NCBI RefSeq assembly: GCF_014217835.1
Contig: NZ_CP055263.1
Coordinates: 744,001-808,000 of the forward strand
DNA length: 64,000 bases
Reading direction: 5' to 3'
Source: Metabacillus sp. KUDC1714
Lineage (GTDB): Bacteria > Bacillota > Bacilli > Bacillales > Bacillaceae
Shown: one piece after another, positions 1 through 11,318 of the stretch
Position numbering within the stretch: the first letter of the stretch is position 1
How the letters are laid out: each line of letters opens with the position of its first letter
The notes under the pieces: model-generated
The model's database searches: none
Told to the model about the DNA's origin: nothing
What the model saw: only the letters and a program-made list of their open reading frames with translations
Translations under genes and position numbers: made by a program

Positions 1-1020
1 TGCAGAAATTCTGGCATCGATACAGTTGGAGTACTAACCCAGTATCACCCACATGTTCTTCAAAGTTATATTGGAGATGGAAAGGAATGGGACTTAAGCA
101 AAAGAGAAGGTGGTTTAAGTGTACTCCCTCCGTACCAATGTGAAAATGGGGAGCGCTGGTATGAAGGCACTGCACATGCTATTTATCAAAATAAACATAT
201 CATCGAACAATATGACCCTGAACATGTACTCGTTATTTCTGGTGATCATATTTATAAAATGGATTACACCAAAATGCTTCAACAGCATGTGAAGTCTAAA
301 GCAGATGCCACCATTTCGGTCATCGAAGTTCCGTGGAATGAAGCAAGTAGATTTGGAATCATGAAAACGGACGAAAATACAGGTCAAATCATAGATTTTG
401 CTGAAAAACCAAAAAATCCTACCTCAAATTTAGCTTCCATGGGAATCTACATTTTTAATTGGAAGACATTAAAATATTATTTAGAACAAGAAGAACACAA
501 TCAATTCTCCACGAAAGATTTCGGGAAAGACATAATCCCTGCTATGCTTCAAAATAATCTTAAACTATTTGCCTATGAATTTAATGGCTACTGGAAAGAT
601 GTTGGAACAATCGATAGTTTTTGGGAAGCAAATATGGATTTACTTAAAAGGGAAACTAATATTCTTCTTAATGAAAAAGATTGGAAGGTATACACGGTTG
701 AACAAACCCATCCTCCACAGTATCTTGATGTAGATGCAAGAGTGACACAGTCGCTTATCAGTGAGGGCTGCGAAATTTATGGATCTGTTGAAAATTCCGT
801 ACTTTTTAGTGGCGTAAAAGTAGGAAAAGGAGCAATTATTAAGGATTCTGTCATTTTACCGAATGCAGTAATAGGAGATAATGTACATATCGAAAAAGCC
901 GTGGTTGGATCAGGAGTCTTGGTAGAAGACGATGTTGACCTTACCTCCAATGGCATTACTCTAGTTGGTGAAAATATTCATAAACAACAAAATAAGCGTG
1001 TTTTATCAAGTGTTATTTAA
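1..1020 (+). CDS. glgC: Glucose-1-phosphate adenylyltransferase GlgC, 5'-truncated by window edge
   Basis: Makes ADP-glucose from glucose 1-phosphate and ATP, the committed step of bacterial glycogen synthesis in the cytoplasm. The frame is open from base 1, and about 40 N-terminal codons of a ~380-residue protein lie outside the window. Visible family motifs are [12 protein letters not shown] near the start, [10 protein letters not shown] (nucleotidyltransferase core), [27 protein letters not shown] and GYWKDVGT (sugar-phosphate site). The C-terminus is a left-handed beta-helix with hexapeptide-type repeats. The match to Bacillus subtilis GlgC from memory is close along the whole length. No glgD or glgA follows: a terminator comes 14 bases after the stop, so glgC ends its transcript here, unlike the B. 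subtilis glgBCDAP order. Confidence 0.95.
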   Translation, partial: CRNSGIDTVGVLTQYHPHVLQSYIGDGKEWDLSKREGGLSVLPPYQCENGERWYEGTAHAIYQNKHIIEQYDPEHVLVISGDHIYKMDYTKMLQQHVKSKADATISVIEVPWNEASRFGIMKTDENTGQIIDFAEKPKNPTSNLASMGIYIFNWKTLKYYLEQEEHNQFSTKDFGKDIIPAMLQNNLKLFAYEFNGYWKDVGTIDSFWEANMDLLKRETNILLNEKDWKVYTVEQTHPPQYLDVDARVTQSLISEGCEIYGSVENSVLFSGVKVGKGAIIKDSVILPNAVIGDNVHIEKAVVGSGVLVEDDVDLTSNGITLVGENIHKQQNKRVLSSVI

Positions 1021-1033
1021 TACATATTATATA

Positions 1034-1080
1034 AAAAATACCTATTCCCCACTCCGTCAAACTGGGTAATAGGTATTTTT
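1034..1080 (+). terminator. Intrinsic terminator after glgC
   Basis: Arms AAAAATACCTATT and AATAGGTATTTTT pair, extended inward by CCC/GGG with one bulged T, and the hairpin ends in a T run. It lies 14 bases after the glgC stop. Confidence 0.85.
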
Positions 1081-1097
1081 TATTATTGATTCTCCGT

Positions 1098-1235
1098 GCT
1101 GTAAAAAGCACTTTACAGGTGGCAAGTACAACAGATGAACAACATAAACTGACAGAAGAGACATTTAAAGTAGTCAATGATTTAAGTAATCTAACGAGCG
1201 AATTAGATAAAGTGATAAATAGATTAAAAGAATAG
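1098..1235 (+). pseudogene. Possible C-terminal remnant of a methyl-accepting chemotaxis protein
   Basis: The open frame encodes about 45 residues including LQVASTTDEQHKLTEE, VVNDLSNLTSELD and a final VINRLKE. This looks like the last helix of a chemoreceptor signalling domain (compare the ATEEQ ... LAxELxxLVxRFK pattern of that family). No start codon with a ribosome binding site precedes it and the rest of the domain is absent, because the glgC terminator lies directly upstream. I infer a decayed gene end. A chance open frame of this length cannot be excluded. Confidence 0.35.
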
Positions 1236-1430
1236 ATGCAACAAAAGCGCAAGAGCCCCATAATTTTCCGTCGTTATTTGTTAAAAAAACAATATTCTTC
1301 ACCTTTCTTCATACAATCTGATGATAGATGTAGATAAATTTTATCTGCTACATGCAGGAAAAAGCGATCCTCACCGTAAAATATTAAAGAGGACAAAATA
1401 TTAGTCTATCAAATTAAGGAAAGGTGGTAG

Positions 1431-1622
1431 TTGTTGTTGAGAGACGATATAACCTTACAACAAATCGCTGAAGGTCTTCCGAAGTCCGTTTTAAATGCAT
1501 CCGATAAAGACTTGGAAGGATTTCAAAAAATTATAGAAGAAACAATTAAATTACGCGAAGGACATAGAAATTTACAAAAGATGATTAAAAGTTATTCTAC
1601 TTCTGGAATCCAGCGTTCTTAA
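1431..1622 (+). CDS. Small hypothetical protein, 63 aa
   Basis: I do not recognise this protein. A strong ribosome binding site (AAGGAAAGGTGG) lies just before a TTG start, and three consecutive TTG codons are possible starts. The product is soluble, charged and predicted helical (DKDLEGFQKIIEETIKLREGHRNLQKMI), with no membrane segment, cysteine pair or signal peptide. It stands alone between glgC and a convergent secreted-protein gene. The ribosome binding site is the main reason to believe it is real. Confidence 0.6.
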   Translation: MLLRDDITLQQIAEGLPKSVLNASDKDLEGFQKIIEETIKLREGHRNLQKMIKSYSTSGIQRS

Positions 1623-1802
1623 TTTGTGGAAATGATTAACAGTAGTGTGTTCTTTTATTGGGAATCTTAATTATTTATCAATGTTTCAGGTAGGTCTTTG
1701 CTAATACTTCTTAGACAAGAGGAATTAAAAAAAGACCTACCCAAAGGCAAGTCGTAATAATTCACAATATAAATAAAAATATCAGCCTACATATTCAATG
1801 TA

Positions 1803-2231
1803 TTACCACCAATTCCATTTATCCCAGCTATCACCTTTATTATTAGCCCATGCGTAATCATGTTTATGATCTTTATCTTCCTTGCCACAGTACCAATCTC
1901 TCCAAATATCGATAGACTCAATACAACGATTCTCATGTTTTAGACAGCCATCCCAATTCCCCAAGTCTTGATCATCCCGATCTTCTTTCCAATCGTCCCA
2001 CTGGTTTTGGCCATAACTATTAACCCATTCATAATCAAACCAATCATTTCCATTCGAACTCTTATTTCCCCAATACTCCGCTCCATTGTCTTCGGAAAAA
2101 ATAAAATCAAAAACAGTTTGAAAGAAATTTTGGTTTGAATATGTACTACCAGATGTTGCAAATGTAGAAGCTGGAATGGACAATGCACAAATAAGTAAAC
2201 AACTAAACAAAAAACGTTTAACTATTCTCAA
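1803..2231 (-). CDS. Secreted tryptophan- and aspartate-rich small protein
   Basis: I do not recognise the family. The chosen start is the TTG at 2231, preceded by AAGGAGGTGAAAC; an upstream ATG in the same frame lacks this site. The product is 142 residues. Residues 1-25 form a signal peptide (RIVKRF, a hydrophobic stretch, then PASTFA). The mature part is very rich in W, D, N, G and Y, with repeated W-spaced patterns (EYWGN, NDWFDYEW, QNQWDDWKED, LGNWDG, RDWYCGKED, SWDKWNWW) and three cysteines. Such composition suits an exported structural or surface-associated protein. No catalytic motif is visible, and function is unknown. Confidence 0.65.
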   Translation of the reverse strand: MRIVKRFLFSCLLICALSIPASTFATSGSTYSNQNFFQTVFDFIFSEDNGAEYWGNKSSNGNDWFDYEWVNSYGQNQWDDWKEDRDDQDLGNWDGCLKHENRCIESIDIWRDWYCGKEDKDHKHDYAWANNKGDSWDKWNWW

Positions 2232-2735
2232 AGTTTCACCTCCTTCCATGCAATCATTTGGTTTTAGTGTTTTAGAACTACTCAAAATCCGTTCTTATTA
2301 TAGTATAATACGCACCGTTATTAAGAACAATATGGTAATTCAATCATATTTTATGACTTTTTTCATGTTAATTTTTAGTAGAATTTTACCTATTTAGAAT
2401 AATTCCGATATTATCTTTTGTTTCAAGGTCTAAAGACATACAATACTACTGTTCAAGTCACCAAAACGTTAAAAAACCAGCACGATAATACTTCGGACTG
2501 GTAGTCATTTTTAAAGAAAAAGGAAAGTTAATTTCCTTATTTCATTAGCTATTCACTTCTGTATTTAAGCTTGGCTTTCCTAATCCTAAGCTTTCAAACA
2601 CTATTCCAAGCTTATCTTCACCTTGAGTGAAGGTTGTTTTTTGATCCTTTTATTAATTTTATAGAGGCAAACCCAAAGTCTTTATATAAAGAATTTTGAA
2701 TTATCCTCCTCTACATTAATAGTTTTTTACTCTCT
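2232..2735. other. 500-bp gap with a possible coding remnant
   Basis: No complete gene is supported. Positions 2545-2649 on the minus strand stay open for 34 codons and end in FESLGLGKPSLNTEVNS before a stop. The text looks protein-like rather than random, but there is no start codon or ribosome binding site, so it may be a gene remnant. A small hairpin (CTTCAC/GTGAAG) followed by a T-rich stretch lies near 2614-2645 on the plus strand with no gene upstream of it. Confidence 0.3.
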
Positions 2736-4727
2736 TTAATATTTATATTTTTGGATCACACTTTGCAATTCATCTGCCATAGTTGAGAGTGATTTGGCAG
2801 AGTACGTTATTTCTTCCATTGAAGCTAATTGTTCCTCAGTCGATGCTGCTACTTCCTCAGATGTTGCGGCATTGCTTTTTGCAACATCCGCTATTTCATT
2901 TGCTGTTGCTGCTACTTCTTGTACTCCTGCAGACATTTGTTGAGCGGTTGCTGATACAGATTCCATCTGAGGGGTTATTTCTTTCATACTTAATAATATT
3001 TCTTGGAACTTTTTTATGGCTTCATCTGAAACCGTTAAACCATCCTTAACATCATCTGTTACTTTAGACATTTTGTTTACAGCATTTTTAGTGTCTTGCT
3101 GAATCGCATGGATGAGTTGAACGATTTGTTGGGCGGAAACATGTGATTGCTCTGCTAGCTTTCTGACTTCATCCGCCACTACCGCAAAGCCTTTACCTGC
3201 TTCACCAGCTCTTGCCGCTTCAATCGCAGCATTTAATGCTAATAAGTTTGTTTGATCTGATATACCAGTAATCACTTCTACTATTGAACTGATTTCTTTA
3301 GACCGATCTGAAAGGGATTGAATCATTTCATTAGATTCTTTGACTGAATGAAAAATAGAGTTCATTTGGTCAACCGTTTTCTTAACAGATTTTCCTCCTT
3401 CTTCGGCTTTAAAGATCGTTTCTTTTGAAAGATCTGTTACATTCAAAGAGTTCTGAGCAATTATGTTTGCGCCCTGTGAGATTTCTTCAAGAGAATCAAC
3501 ATTTTTATCTATACCATAGGTTTGTTTTTCAGCACTACCAGCTACTTCTTGAATGGCAGTTGCAACTTGCTGTGTAGCAATACCTGTCTGTTCTGCACTA
3601 GCCGTAAGTTGCTCTGCAGCTGATGCAACCTGTACCGAATTATCTTCTACCGTTTTTAATAATGTACGAAGGCTAGACTGCATATCACTAAATGACTGTC
3701 CTAAATCACCAATCTCGTCTTTTGAGGTAATTTTGATATTTTCAGTTAGATCACCTTCACTTATTTTTTTTGCTTTTTGCTGCAAATCTTTTAGTCTGTT
3801 TGTTATGGATAACACAATAACTACTACTATTGCAGCACCAACAATGACCGATATCGCGATAATAAGCATTGTTGTATTTAATATTGGCTTTGCTGTATCA
3901 TTTACCTCATTGGAAAACATTGTTCCTGCTACTTTCCAGCCTGTGAGTTCATTTGTGAGGAAGTACATTTCTTTTGCCAATCCGTTTAATTTATATTGAA
4001 ATTGTCCTGACGGTTCTGTGTAGAGATTATTATAAAATGTTTCTTTTGCCTGTGAACCGGTTTCCGCTATTGGACTTACAATAAAGTTTTTTTGTGCATC
4101 TAAAAGGATCGCATATCCTTCTTTCCCAATTCTAACTTCTTCCGTTGTTGCTTTTAAATTTTTTATATTTAAGTCAATACCTATTACACCAGAACCATCA
4201 TTTAATGTTCTAGTCATTGTTACTACCATATCACCCGAATCTACATCAATGTATGGACTAGTAACGATACTTTCTCCCTTTTTCTGTTCTGCTTCTTGAT
4301 ACCATGGTCGTTCTCTAGGATCAAAATCACTCGGTAACTCTATTTTAGGATACGTGATCATAAGTCCATCAGTTGTCCCGACGTAAATTGTCTGAACCTC
4401 TGGATGTAAATCGATGTACTGTTTTAATTTTGATATTACCTCTGAGTTTTCACTACCTTTGTCATAGAGTTGGGCACTAATTTCTTCTGAGAAAAAATCT
4501 GTATCGTGTATTTTAGGTGCAATCGTGTTATTAATATTCGAGTTTAGTAGCTTAACATTATCTTCAGCACCATCTAATAGTTCTTCTTTTAGCTGTTCTT
4601 TCGCACTATTATATGCTAAGAGACCCACTACTAAGGTTGGAACAATTAGCATAACTGCAAATGTTATATATAATTTTGCTTTCAAATTAAATTTTGTCCC
4701 TGATAACCGATATTGTTGTTTATTCAC
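2736..4727 (-). CDS. Methyl-accepting chemotaxis protein, Cache type
   Basis: Transmembrane chemoreceptor that signals through CheA/CheW. From the chosen GTG start the protein is about 663 residues, the usual size of B. subtilis McpA/B/C. Segments in order: cytoplasmic N-terminus; membrane helix [20 protein letters not shown] (about 19-39); extracellular dCache-like sensor with [19 protein letters not shown] and a VIGIDLNI strand; second membrane helix [21 protein letters not shown] ([18 protein letters not shown]); and a long signalling coiled coil with the conserved tip [20 protein letters not shown]. The GTG at 4727 has AGAGGT 9 bases upstream. ATG codons at 4760 and 4790 are alternatives with poorer sites. 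The ligand is unknown; amino acids are common for dCache domains. Confidence 0.92.
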   Translation of the reverse strand: MNKQQYRLSGTKFNLKAKLYITFAVMLIVPTLVVGLLAYNSAKEQLKEELLDGAEDNVKLLNSNINNTIAPKIHDTDFFSEEISAQLYDKGSENSEVISKLKQYIDLHPEVQTIYVGTTDGLMITYPKIELPSDFDPRERPWYQEAEQKKGESIVTSPYIDVDSGDMVVTMTRTLNDGSGVIGIDLNIKNLKATTEEVRIGKEGYAILLDAQKNFIVSPIAETGSQAKETFYNNLYTEPSGQFQYKLNGLAKEMYFLTNELTGWKVAGTMFSNEVNDTAKPILNTTMLIIAISVIVGAAIVVVIVLSITNRLKDLQQKAKKISEGDLTENIKITSKDEIGDLGQSFSDMQSSLRTLLKTVEDNSVQVASAAEQLTASAEQTGIATQQVATAIQEVAGSAEKQTYGIDKNVDSLEEISQGANIIAQNSLNVTDLSKETIFKAEEGGKSVKKTVDQMNSIFHSVKESNEMIQSLSDRSKEISSIVEVITGISDQTNLLALNAAIEAARAGEAGKGFAVVADEVRKLAEQSHVSAQQIVQLIHAIQQDTKNAVNKMSKVTDDVKDGLTVSDEAIKKFQEILLSMKEITPQMESVSATAQQMSAGVQEVAATANEIADVAKSNAATSEEVAASTEEQLASMEEITYSAKSLSTMADELQSVIQKYKY

Positions 4728-4934
4728 TTTTTTTTTACCTCTCTTTTTTGTATTTAGCATTAGATGTCCTATATGAATATATATCGGCATTTTTCTATAT
4801 ATTTTAACTATTTATTATTTCTCCATAATTTTCACTAAAAAAACGCCCATTTTTTTTATCTCCATGCATGTACCATTCAAAACAAGCTCCTTGTTCATAA
4901 GATGTATTATCACTTAATAAAGGTGGTGAACTAT

Positions 4935-5021
4935 ATGGGCTACAATGGAGGTAACAGTTTCGCTTTAATCGTTGTTTTGTTTATCCTATTAATTATTGTT
5001 GGTGCATCATTTTACAACTAA
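4935..5021 (+). CDS. YjcZ/SscA-family sporulation microprotein, 28 aa
   Basis: ATG preceded by AAAGGTGGTGAA at good spacing. The 28-residue product has a short polar glycine-rich head (MGYNGG) and one hydrophobic membrane segment (FALIVVLFILLIIVGASF) and ends YN. This is the pattern of the YjcZ/SscA family of small Bacillus membrane proteins tied to spore assembly. It is followed by a clear terminator at 5085. The role in sporulation is inferred from the family. Confidence 0.85.
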   Translation: MGYNGGNSFALIVVLFILLIIVGASFYN

Positions 5022-5084
5022 TTAATCCTTGTAATATCCTCTTTTAACCCCCTTCTATTATTTACACTATCCACTCACTACTAG

Positions 5085-5113
5085 GAAGCGAGAATCTTCT
5101 CTCGCTTCTTTTT
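5085..5113 (+). terminator. Intrinsic terminator after the microprotein gene
   Basis: Perfect 8-bp stem GAAGCGAG/CTCGCTTC with an 8-base loop and a T run. Confidence 0.85.
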
Positions 5114-5116
5114 CAA

Positions 5117-5169
5117 GAACAAAAGCGCAAGCGCCTTGACCAGCCCCTCTAGGGGCTAGGCGCTTCAAG
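5117..5169. repeat. Intergenic palindromic repeat, AAAGCGC family, copy 1
   Basis: Begins GAACAAAAGCGCAAGCGCC, contains a central palindrome CAGCCCCTCTAGGGGCT and closes with GGCGCTT, so AAGCGCC/GGCGCTT bracket it. Related copies are at 21501-21633 and 45670-45737, with a half copy near 1239-1259. Confidence 0.75.
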
Positions 5170-5232
5170 AATTTTATAATTTCCAAAACAATAAAAAATA
5201 GGAACCTATTTAAAGATTCCTAAAATTAATCA

Positions 5233-5634
5233 TCAGTGATTTTTTTTAAGGACGAACATCATAATCGTAATCATACTAAATGCAATGAAAGCTAAAAATG
5301 GGATCGTGATAAATCCTAATGCATTTATATACTCGCCTGAGCAAGGGATACCACTTGTACACATCTCAAACTTTTGCAGTACTGGGATTTTTTGCAAAGA
5401 ATAATGGTAGGCTGAAATGAGCATTCCTACAATTGATATCGGCAATACATATTTATAGACTTTACGATCCCCATAATAAAAAGCAATTCCTAGTAAAAGT
5501 GTTAGTGGATACATAAGAATCCGCTGATACCAGCAGAGAGTACATGGCGTATAATGTAAAAATTCACTAAAATACAGACTTCCTAATGTCGCAATGAGAG
5601 AAGTAATCCATGTGACTAGCAATGCTTTATTCAT
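5233..5634 (-). CDS. bdbC: Thiol-disulfide oxidoreductase BdbC (DsbB-like)
   Basis: Membrane quinone-linked oxidase that re-oxidises BdbD, so that disulfides can form in exported proteins. The ATG at 5634 follows AAAAGGGGAG; it gives 133 residues, close to the 138 of B. subtilis BdbC. Four membrane helices are visible. The first redox pair is in TPCTLCWYQR, followed by the DsbB/BdbC arginine. The second pair is in MCTSGIPCSGEY. The gene starts 7 bases after bdbD ends and is the last gene of doxX-bdbD-bdbC. A longer reading that overlaps bdbD exists but has no ribosome binding site. Confidence 0.93.
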   Translation of the reverse strand: MNKALLVTWITSLIATLGSLYFSEFLHYTPCTLCWYQRILMYPLTLLLGIAFYYGDRKVYKYVLPISIVGMLISAYHYSLQKIPVLQKFEMCTSGIPCSGEYINALGFITIPFLAFIAFSMITIMMFVLKKNH

Positions 5635-5641
5635 CGAGTAA

Positions 5642-6331
5642 TTACTCCCCTTTTGCTGCGTTTTCAACCATTTCTTTGAAATCTTCATAGCTATTACCTT
5701 CAAATTTTTTACCGTTCACAAAAAGAGTTGGCGTTCCAGTTATTTCTAATTTGCTAGCTTCTTTCATATCATTATCCCAAGCTGACTCGGACTCTTTATT
5801 ATGAAATGTTTTCACTACTTTTTGCGCTTCCTCTTCAGAAACAATTTCCTTTAGCGCATCTTCAAGAAATTCTTCTGTAAAAATATCCATTCTTTCATAT
5901 TTTAAATCGTTAGGCTGTTTGTTAAATAGAAGTTCATGAAACTCCCAAAAGGTTTCATTCCCTAGCTCCTTATAAACAGCCTCTCCGAATTTCGCCGAAC
6001 GAATTGAATCAACGTTAATAAACGAGTAATTCATAAAATAAAATCTAGCCTTCCCAGTATTAATAAAATCCTTTTGAATTTGAGGAAGAAATGACTCATT
6101 AAAATTCTTACAAATTGGGCATTTGTAATCACCGAACTCAACAATTTGAACGGGTGCTAACTCCTCACCAAGAAACGGTTGTTTATTGTAATCAATTGCC
6201 TCAACTTTTGATGTTGTATTTGATAAAAAAAGTAAACCTCCCATACAGATCGCAAGTAAACCTACGATCCAGAAAATGATCTTTGGAGATTGTCTTTTTG
6301 TTTTTTTTTTACTATTCTTTCCTTTCGACAT
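5642..6331 (-). CDS. bdbD: Thiol-disulfide oxidoreductase BdbD (DsbA-like)
   Basis: Membrane-anchored extracytoplasmic thiol oxidase that puts disulfides into secreted proteins, partner of BdbC. It has 229 residues: a basic N-terminus (KKKTKRQ), one membrane anchor (IIFWIVGLLAICMGGLLFL), then a thioredoxin fold. The active site is CPIC in EFGDYKCPICKNF, the cis-proline loop is TGTPTLFVNG, and the helical insertion of DsbA proteins lies between. The ATG follows GAAGGTG. It sits between doxX and bdbC in one transcription unit, downstream of a promoter with BlaI-like operators. Confidence 0.95.
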   Translation of the reverse strand: MSKGKNSKKKTKRQSPKIIFWIVGLLAICMGGLLFLSNTTSKVEAIDYNKQPFLGEELAPVQIVEFGDYKCPICKNFNESFLPQIQKDFINTGKARFYFMNYSFINVDSIRSAKFGEAVYKELGNETFWEFHELLFNKQPNDLKYERMDIFTEEFLEDALKEIVSEEEAQKVVKTFHNKESESAWDNDMKEASKLEITGTPTLFVNGKKFEGNSYEDFKEMVENAAKGE

Positions 6332-6368
6332 GTGGACACCTTCTTTTATATTGTTCGTTCTAATTAGC

Positions 6369-6773
6369 TTAGGCCGCTTCTTTATTTGCTAGCTTTGCAT
6401 CAAGAGATAGAGGTGACTTCCAATTTAGAAAGAGGAAGAGAGCAATCACTGCAAATGCTAAATCTAATTCATAGCCAGCACCTTGACCATTCCCCATAAA
6501 TCCAGCAGATAATTTCACTTTTACTGTTGCAGCAATCATGATGACAAAAAGCAGCGCAGATATATAGCGAGTGCCTAAACCTATAATTAACATTAGCCCT
6601 CCAAGTAACTCAATCCCAGCAACTATGTACGCCATAAATCCCGGTATACCAATGCTATCAAACCAACCTGCTGTATTCCCAATCCCACCTTGAAACTTTG
6701 CTAAACCATGAATGACAAATGATAGACCTAAAAAAACTCGTAGAATAAATGTACCAACCTCATAAGACTTCAT
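6369..6773 (-). CDS. DoxX family membrane protein
   Basis: 134 residues with four membrane helices typical of DoxX/DoxD: RVFLGLSFVIHGLAKF, a helix with ELLGGLMLIIGLGTR, ALLFVIMIAATVKVK and ALFLFLNW. DoxX proteins are tied to thiol/oxidative stress and to respiratory thiosulfate oxidation in different organisms; the reaction here is unknown. It is the first gene of a unit with bdbD and bdbC, which fits a thiol-redox role. Its promoter holds two BlaI-type palindromes, so the adjacent BlaI-like repressor probably controls it. Confidence 0.9.
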   Translation of the reverse strand: MKSYEVGTFILRVFLGLSFVIHGLAKFQGGIGNTAGWFDSIGIPGFMAYIVAGIELLGGLMLIIGLGTRYISALLFVIMIAATVKVKLSAGFMGNGQGAGYELDLAFAVIALFLFLNWKSPLSLDAKLANKEAA

Positions 6774-6815
6774 TTTATTTTTCTCCCTTCATATTTTAAT
6801 AGAAACAACATCCAA

Positions 6816-6836
6816 TACACTACACCACGTAGTGTA
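6816..6836. promoter_or_regulatory. BlaI-type operator 1 in the doxX leader
   Basis: Palindrome TACACTAC-N5-GTAGTGTA, with arms identical to operator 2. It lies about 45 bases downstream of the likely doxX transcription start, so it would act as a roadblock or cooperative site. Confidence 0.75.
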
Positions 6837-6876
6837 AGTGTGTAAAAAAAAGATGCTGTTGCTTATTTCATATATA

Positions 6877-6915
6877 TACACTACACATTGTAGTGTATAT
6901 ATACATATTGGTCAA
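6877..6915 (-). promoter_or_regulatory. doxX promoter with BlaI-type operator 2
   Basis: Minus-strand -35 TTGACC (6910-6915), 17-bp spacer and -10 TACAAT (6887-6892). The -10 box lies inside the palindrome TACACTAC-N5-GTAGTGTA (6877-6897). BlaI/MecI repressors bind TACA-N3/5-TGTA dyads, so repression by the neighbouring BlaI-like protein is a direct inference. Confidence 0.8.
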
Positions 6916-6957
6916 GACATAACACTTTATTATCAAGTAAACCACTAAGCTAAACAC

Positions 6958-7806
6958 TCAAACAATAACCATTAAAACCATTAAGAGCAAGATCATGTTA
7001 ATCGAGATAAAAACCGATTTTGTCTGTAACTTTACAGGGATTGACGACTCTGGCTCAATTAATTGTTTTATTCGAAAGTCTACAGTTCCATCTGCAAATG
7101 GGACAAGTACAGATGTTGCGTTCCCTTTTAGTCGTGTTTTTACAAGTTTAAGAAGTGCACTACCAAGTCCCAGTTCTGAACCCATTCGATTAACCGCATA
7201 TTCATCAGCAGCAAGTTCTATCATAATTTTATAATTTTGATACGCCCATTTCGTCAGTGGAATATACCACATAACCTCAGAAATCATTTGGAGAACAAAT
7301 ACTTTGAGTGGATCAAAGTACCTTTGATGAGCGGATTCATGATAAATAACTGCTTCTAGCTCTGCATGATCTAACATCGCAATAAGTTCTGTAGAAAGAA
7401 CAATGGTTGGTTTAAAAAACCCAAAGGTAAACGCAATATGCTCATGACAATTTATTACATGAATATCCATGTGCTTACGATAGTATTTTTTATTTATTTG
7501 TTCAGTCAACTGACTATTTTTTAGTAATGCAATTTTTTTCTTAACTCTATTTATATCAATTACTTGATGGACTACTTTTTTACAAAGAATGAAACAGGTA
7601 TAGGCAATAAAAGTATTTACACCTAATAAAACAGAATGATAAACAACTGTATTTCCCCTAAATAAGCTTATACAAAGTTGAAAGATATTTAGATTGATCA
7701 TTGTTCCTAACAAATGATTAAGTACATACATCCCCATTTGAACAAACAGCAAAATCGCAAAGAAAAGACCTAGACCTAAAACGACTAGTGATTTGTATCT
7801 CCACAT
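6958..7806 (-). CDS. BlaR1-like M56 membrane metallopeptidase, short form
   Basis: 282 residues. Two membrane helices start the protein, followed by helix TFIAYTCFILCKKVV, a cytoplasmic zinc peptidase domain with HESAH (the HExxH zinc site) in AVIYHESAHQRYFDPLK, a downstream ELAADEYAV glutamate motif, and a last membrane helix at the C-terminus. It ends there, so the ~250-residue penicillin-binding sensor of true BlaR1/MecR1 is missing. The start overlaps the blaI-like stop (TAATG). By analogy it would cleave or trigger inactivation of the repressor on an unknown membrane signal; beta-lactam sensing is not supported. Confidence 0.88.
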   Translation of the reverse strand: MWRYKSLVVLGLGLFFAILLFVQMGMYVLNHLLGTMINLNIFQLCISLFRGNTVVYHSVLLGVNTFIAYTCFILCKKVVHQVIDINRVKKKIALLKNSQLTEQINKKYYRKHMDIHVINCHEHIAFTFGFFKPTIVLSTELIAMLDHAELEAVIYHESAHQRYFDPLKVFVLQMISEVMWYIPLTKWAYQNYKIMIELAADEYAVNRMGSELGLGSALLKLVKTRLKGNATSVLVPFADGTVDFRIKQLIEPESSIPVKLQTKSVFISINMILLLMVLMVIV

Positions 7807-8225
7807 TATTTACTTTTTCCTTTTTTTAATTGATCAATTTTTTGTTCTAGTCGATCGAGTAAACTTTGATCAACTTCTTTCAAAGAATCGAGCATATGAT
7901 TGACAACTAGTCCGCCAAATTCATCTAGCAGATTTTCTGTTAGCTTTTTTGATTGCTCTTCAATGAATTCATCCTTCGTTTTTACAGGTTTAAAAAGCGA
8001 TGATCTACCTTCTGCTCTTTTTTCTAGTATTTTCTTTTCAACTAGCCGATTCATTACGGTCATAACTGTATTAAAATTCGTCGCTTTTTCTTTTTCAAGC
8101 TGCTGTTGAACCTCTTTTATACTCTTTTCAGAGCCTTCCCAAAGAATGTCCATGATTTTTGCTTCTAAAGGACCAAAGAACCGATTTAAACCAACTTCAT
8201 CATAGCGAAAATTGTTTATGTTCAT
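7806..8225 (-). CDS. BlaI/MecI/CopY family transcriptional repressor
   Basis: About 139 residues. The N-terminal winged helix has the family text LEAKIMDILWEGSEKSIKEVQQQL followed by NTVMTVMNRLVEKKILEKR, and the C-terminal dimerisation helix includes LVVNHMLDSLKEVDQSLLDRLEQKID. The ATG at 8225 has GGAAGG at 8 bases; GTG 8234 and ATG 8231 are possible but sit on that site. It is the first gene of a two-gene unit with the M56 peptidase. A BlaI-like dyad covers its own -10 box, so it probably regulates itself and the doxX-bdbDC unit. Confidence 0.93.
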   Translation of the reverse strand: MNINNFRYDEVGLNRFFGPLEAKIMDILWEGSEKSIKEVQQQLEKEKATNFNTVMTVMNRLVEKKILEKRAEGRSSLFKPVKTKDEFIEEQSKKLTENLLDEFGGLVVNHMLDSLKEVDQSLLDRLEQKIDQLKKGKSK

Positions 8226-8236
8226 TTTCATCACCT

Positions 8237-8275
8237 TCCATTACATATTGTAGTGTAAGGAGTTTTTTTTATCAA
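8237..8275 (-). promoter_or_regulatory. blaI-like promoter with overlapping operator 3
   Basis: Minus-strand -35 TTGATA (8270-8275), 17-bp spacer, -10 TACAAT (8247-8252). The dyad at 8237-8257 has one perfect half (GTAGTGTA) and one degenerate half (TCCATTAC). The position of the dyad on the -10 is the same as at doxX. Confidence 0.75.
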
Positions 8276-8286
8276 TAGAAGAGAAA

Positions 8287-8319
8287 GGTAAAAAGAAGCC
8301 AAAATTGTTTTTAGCTTCT
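8287..8319 (-). terminator. Terminator after the bgl operon
   Basis: On the minus strand AGAAGC-TAAAA pairs with TTTT-GGCTTCT and a T run follows, just after the GH1 stop. Confidence 0.75.
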
Positions 8320-8328
8320 CTTTATATT

Positions 8329-9744
<1,416 letters not shown>

Positions 9745-9796
9745 CTATTCCTCCGTTTTCTTTCATATGTAGTCATCTATTATCTATTGAAAAGAA

Positions 9797-9823
9797 AGAA
9801 GATAAGATTTTTACTTATCTTCT
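9797..9823 (-). terminator. Hairpin between the two GH1 genes
   Basis: Perfect 10-bp stem AGAAGATAAG/CTTATCTTCT with a 7-base loop, then a pyrimidine-rich tract (TTCTTTC) on the minus strand. It could be a partial terminator or a processing/stability hairpin. Confidence 0.65.
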
Positions 9824-9840
9824 CTTATTATCATGACTTA

Positions 9841-11256
<1,416 letters not shown>

Positions 11257-11318
11257 TCACCTCGTCTAATATTTTGGCTGTTTAACAAACTTTGTTGCTT
11301 TTAAAATAGTATTGGATT

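Noticed and set aside
1013..1261. Minus-strand 82-codon frame after glgC
   Set aside because: It crosses the glgC terminator and the chemoreceptor-like remnant, with no ribosome binding site and low-complexity hydrophobic text.
6958..8225. Beta-lactam resistance sensor BlaR1-BlaI
   Set aside because: The M56 protein ends after its last membrane helix and lacks the penicillin-binding domain, and no beta-lactamase gene is present.
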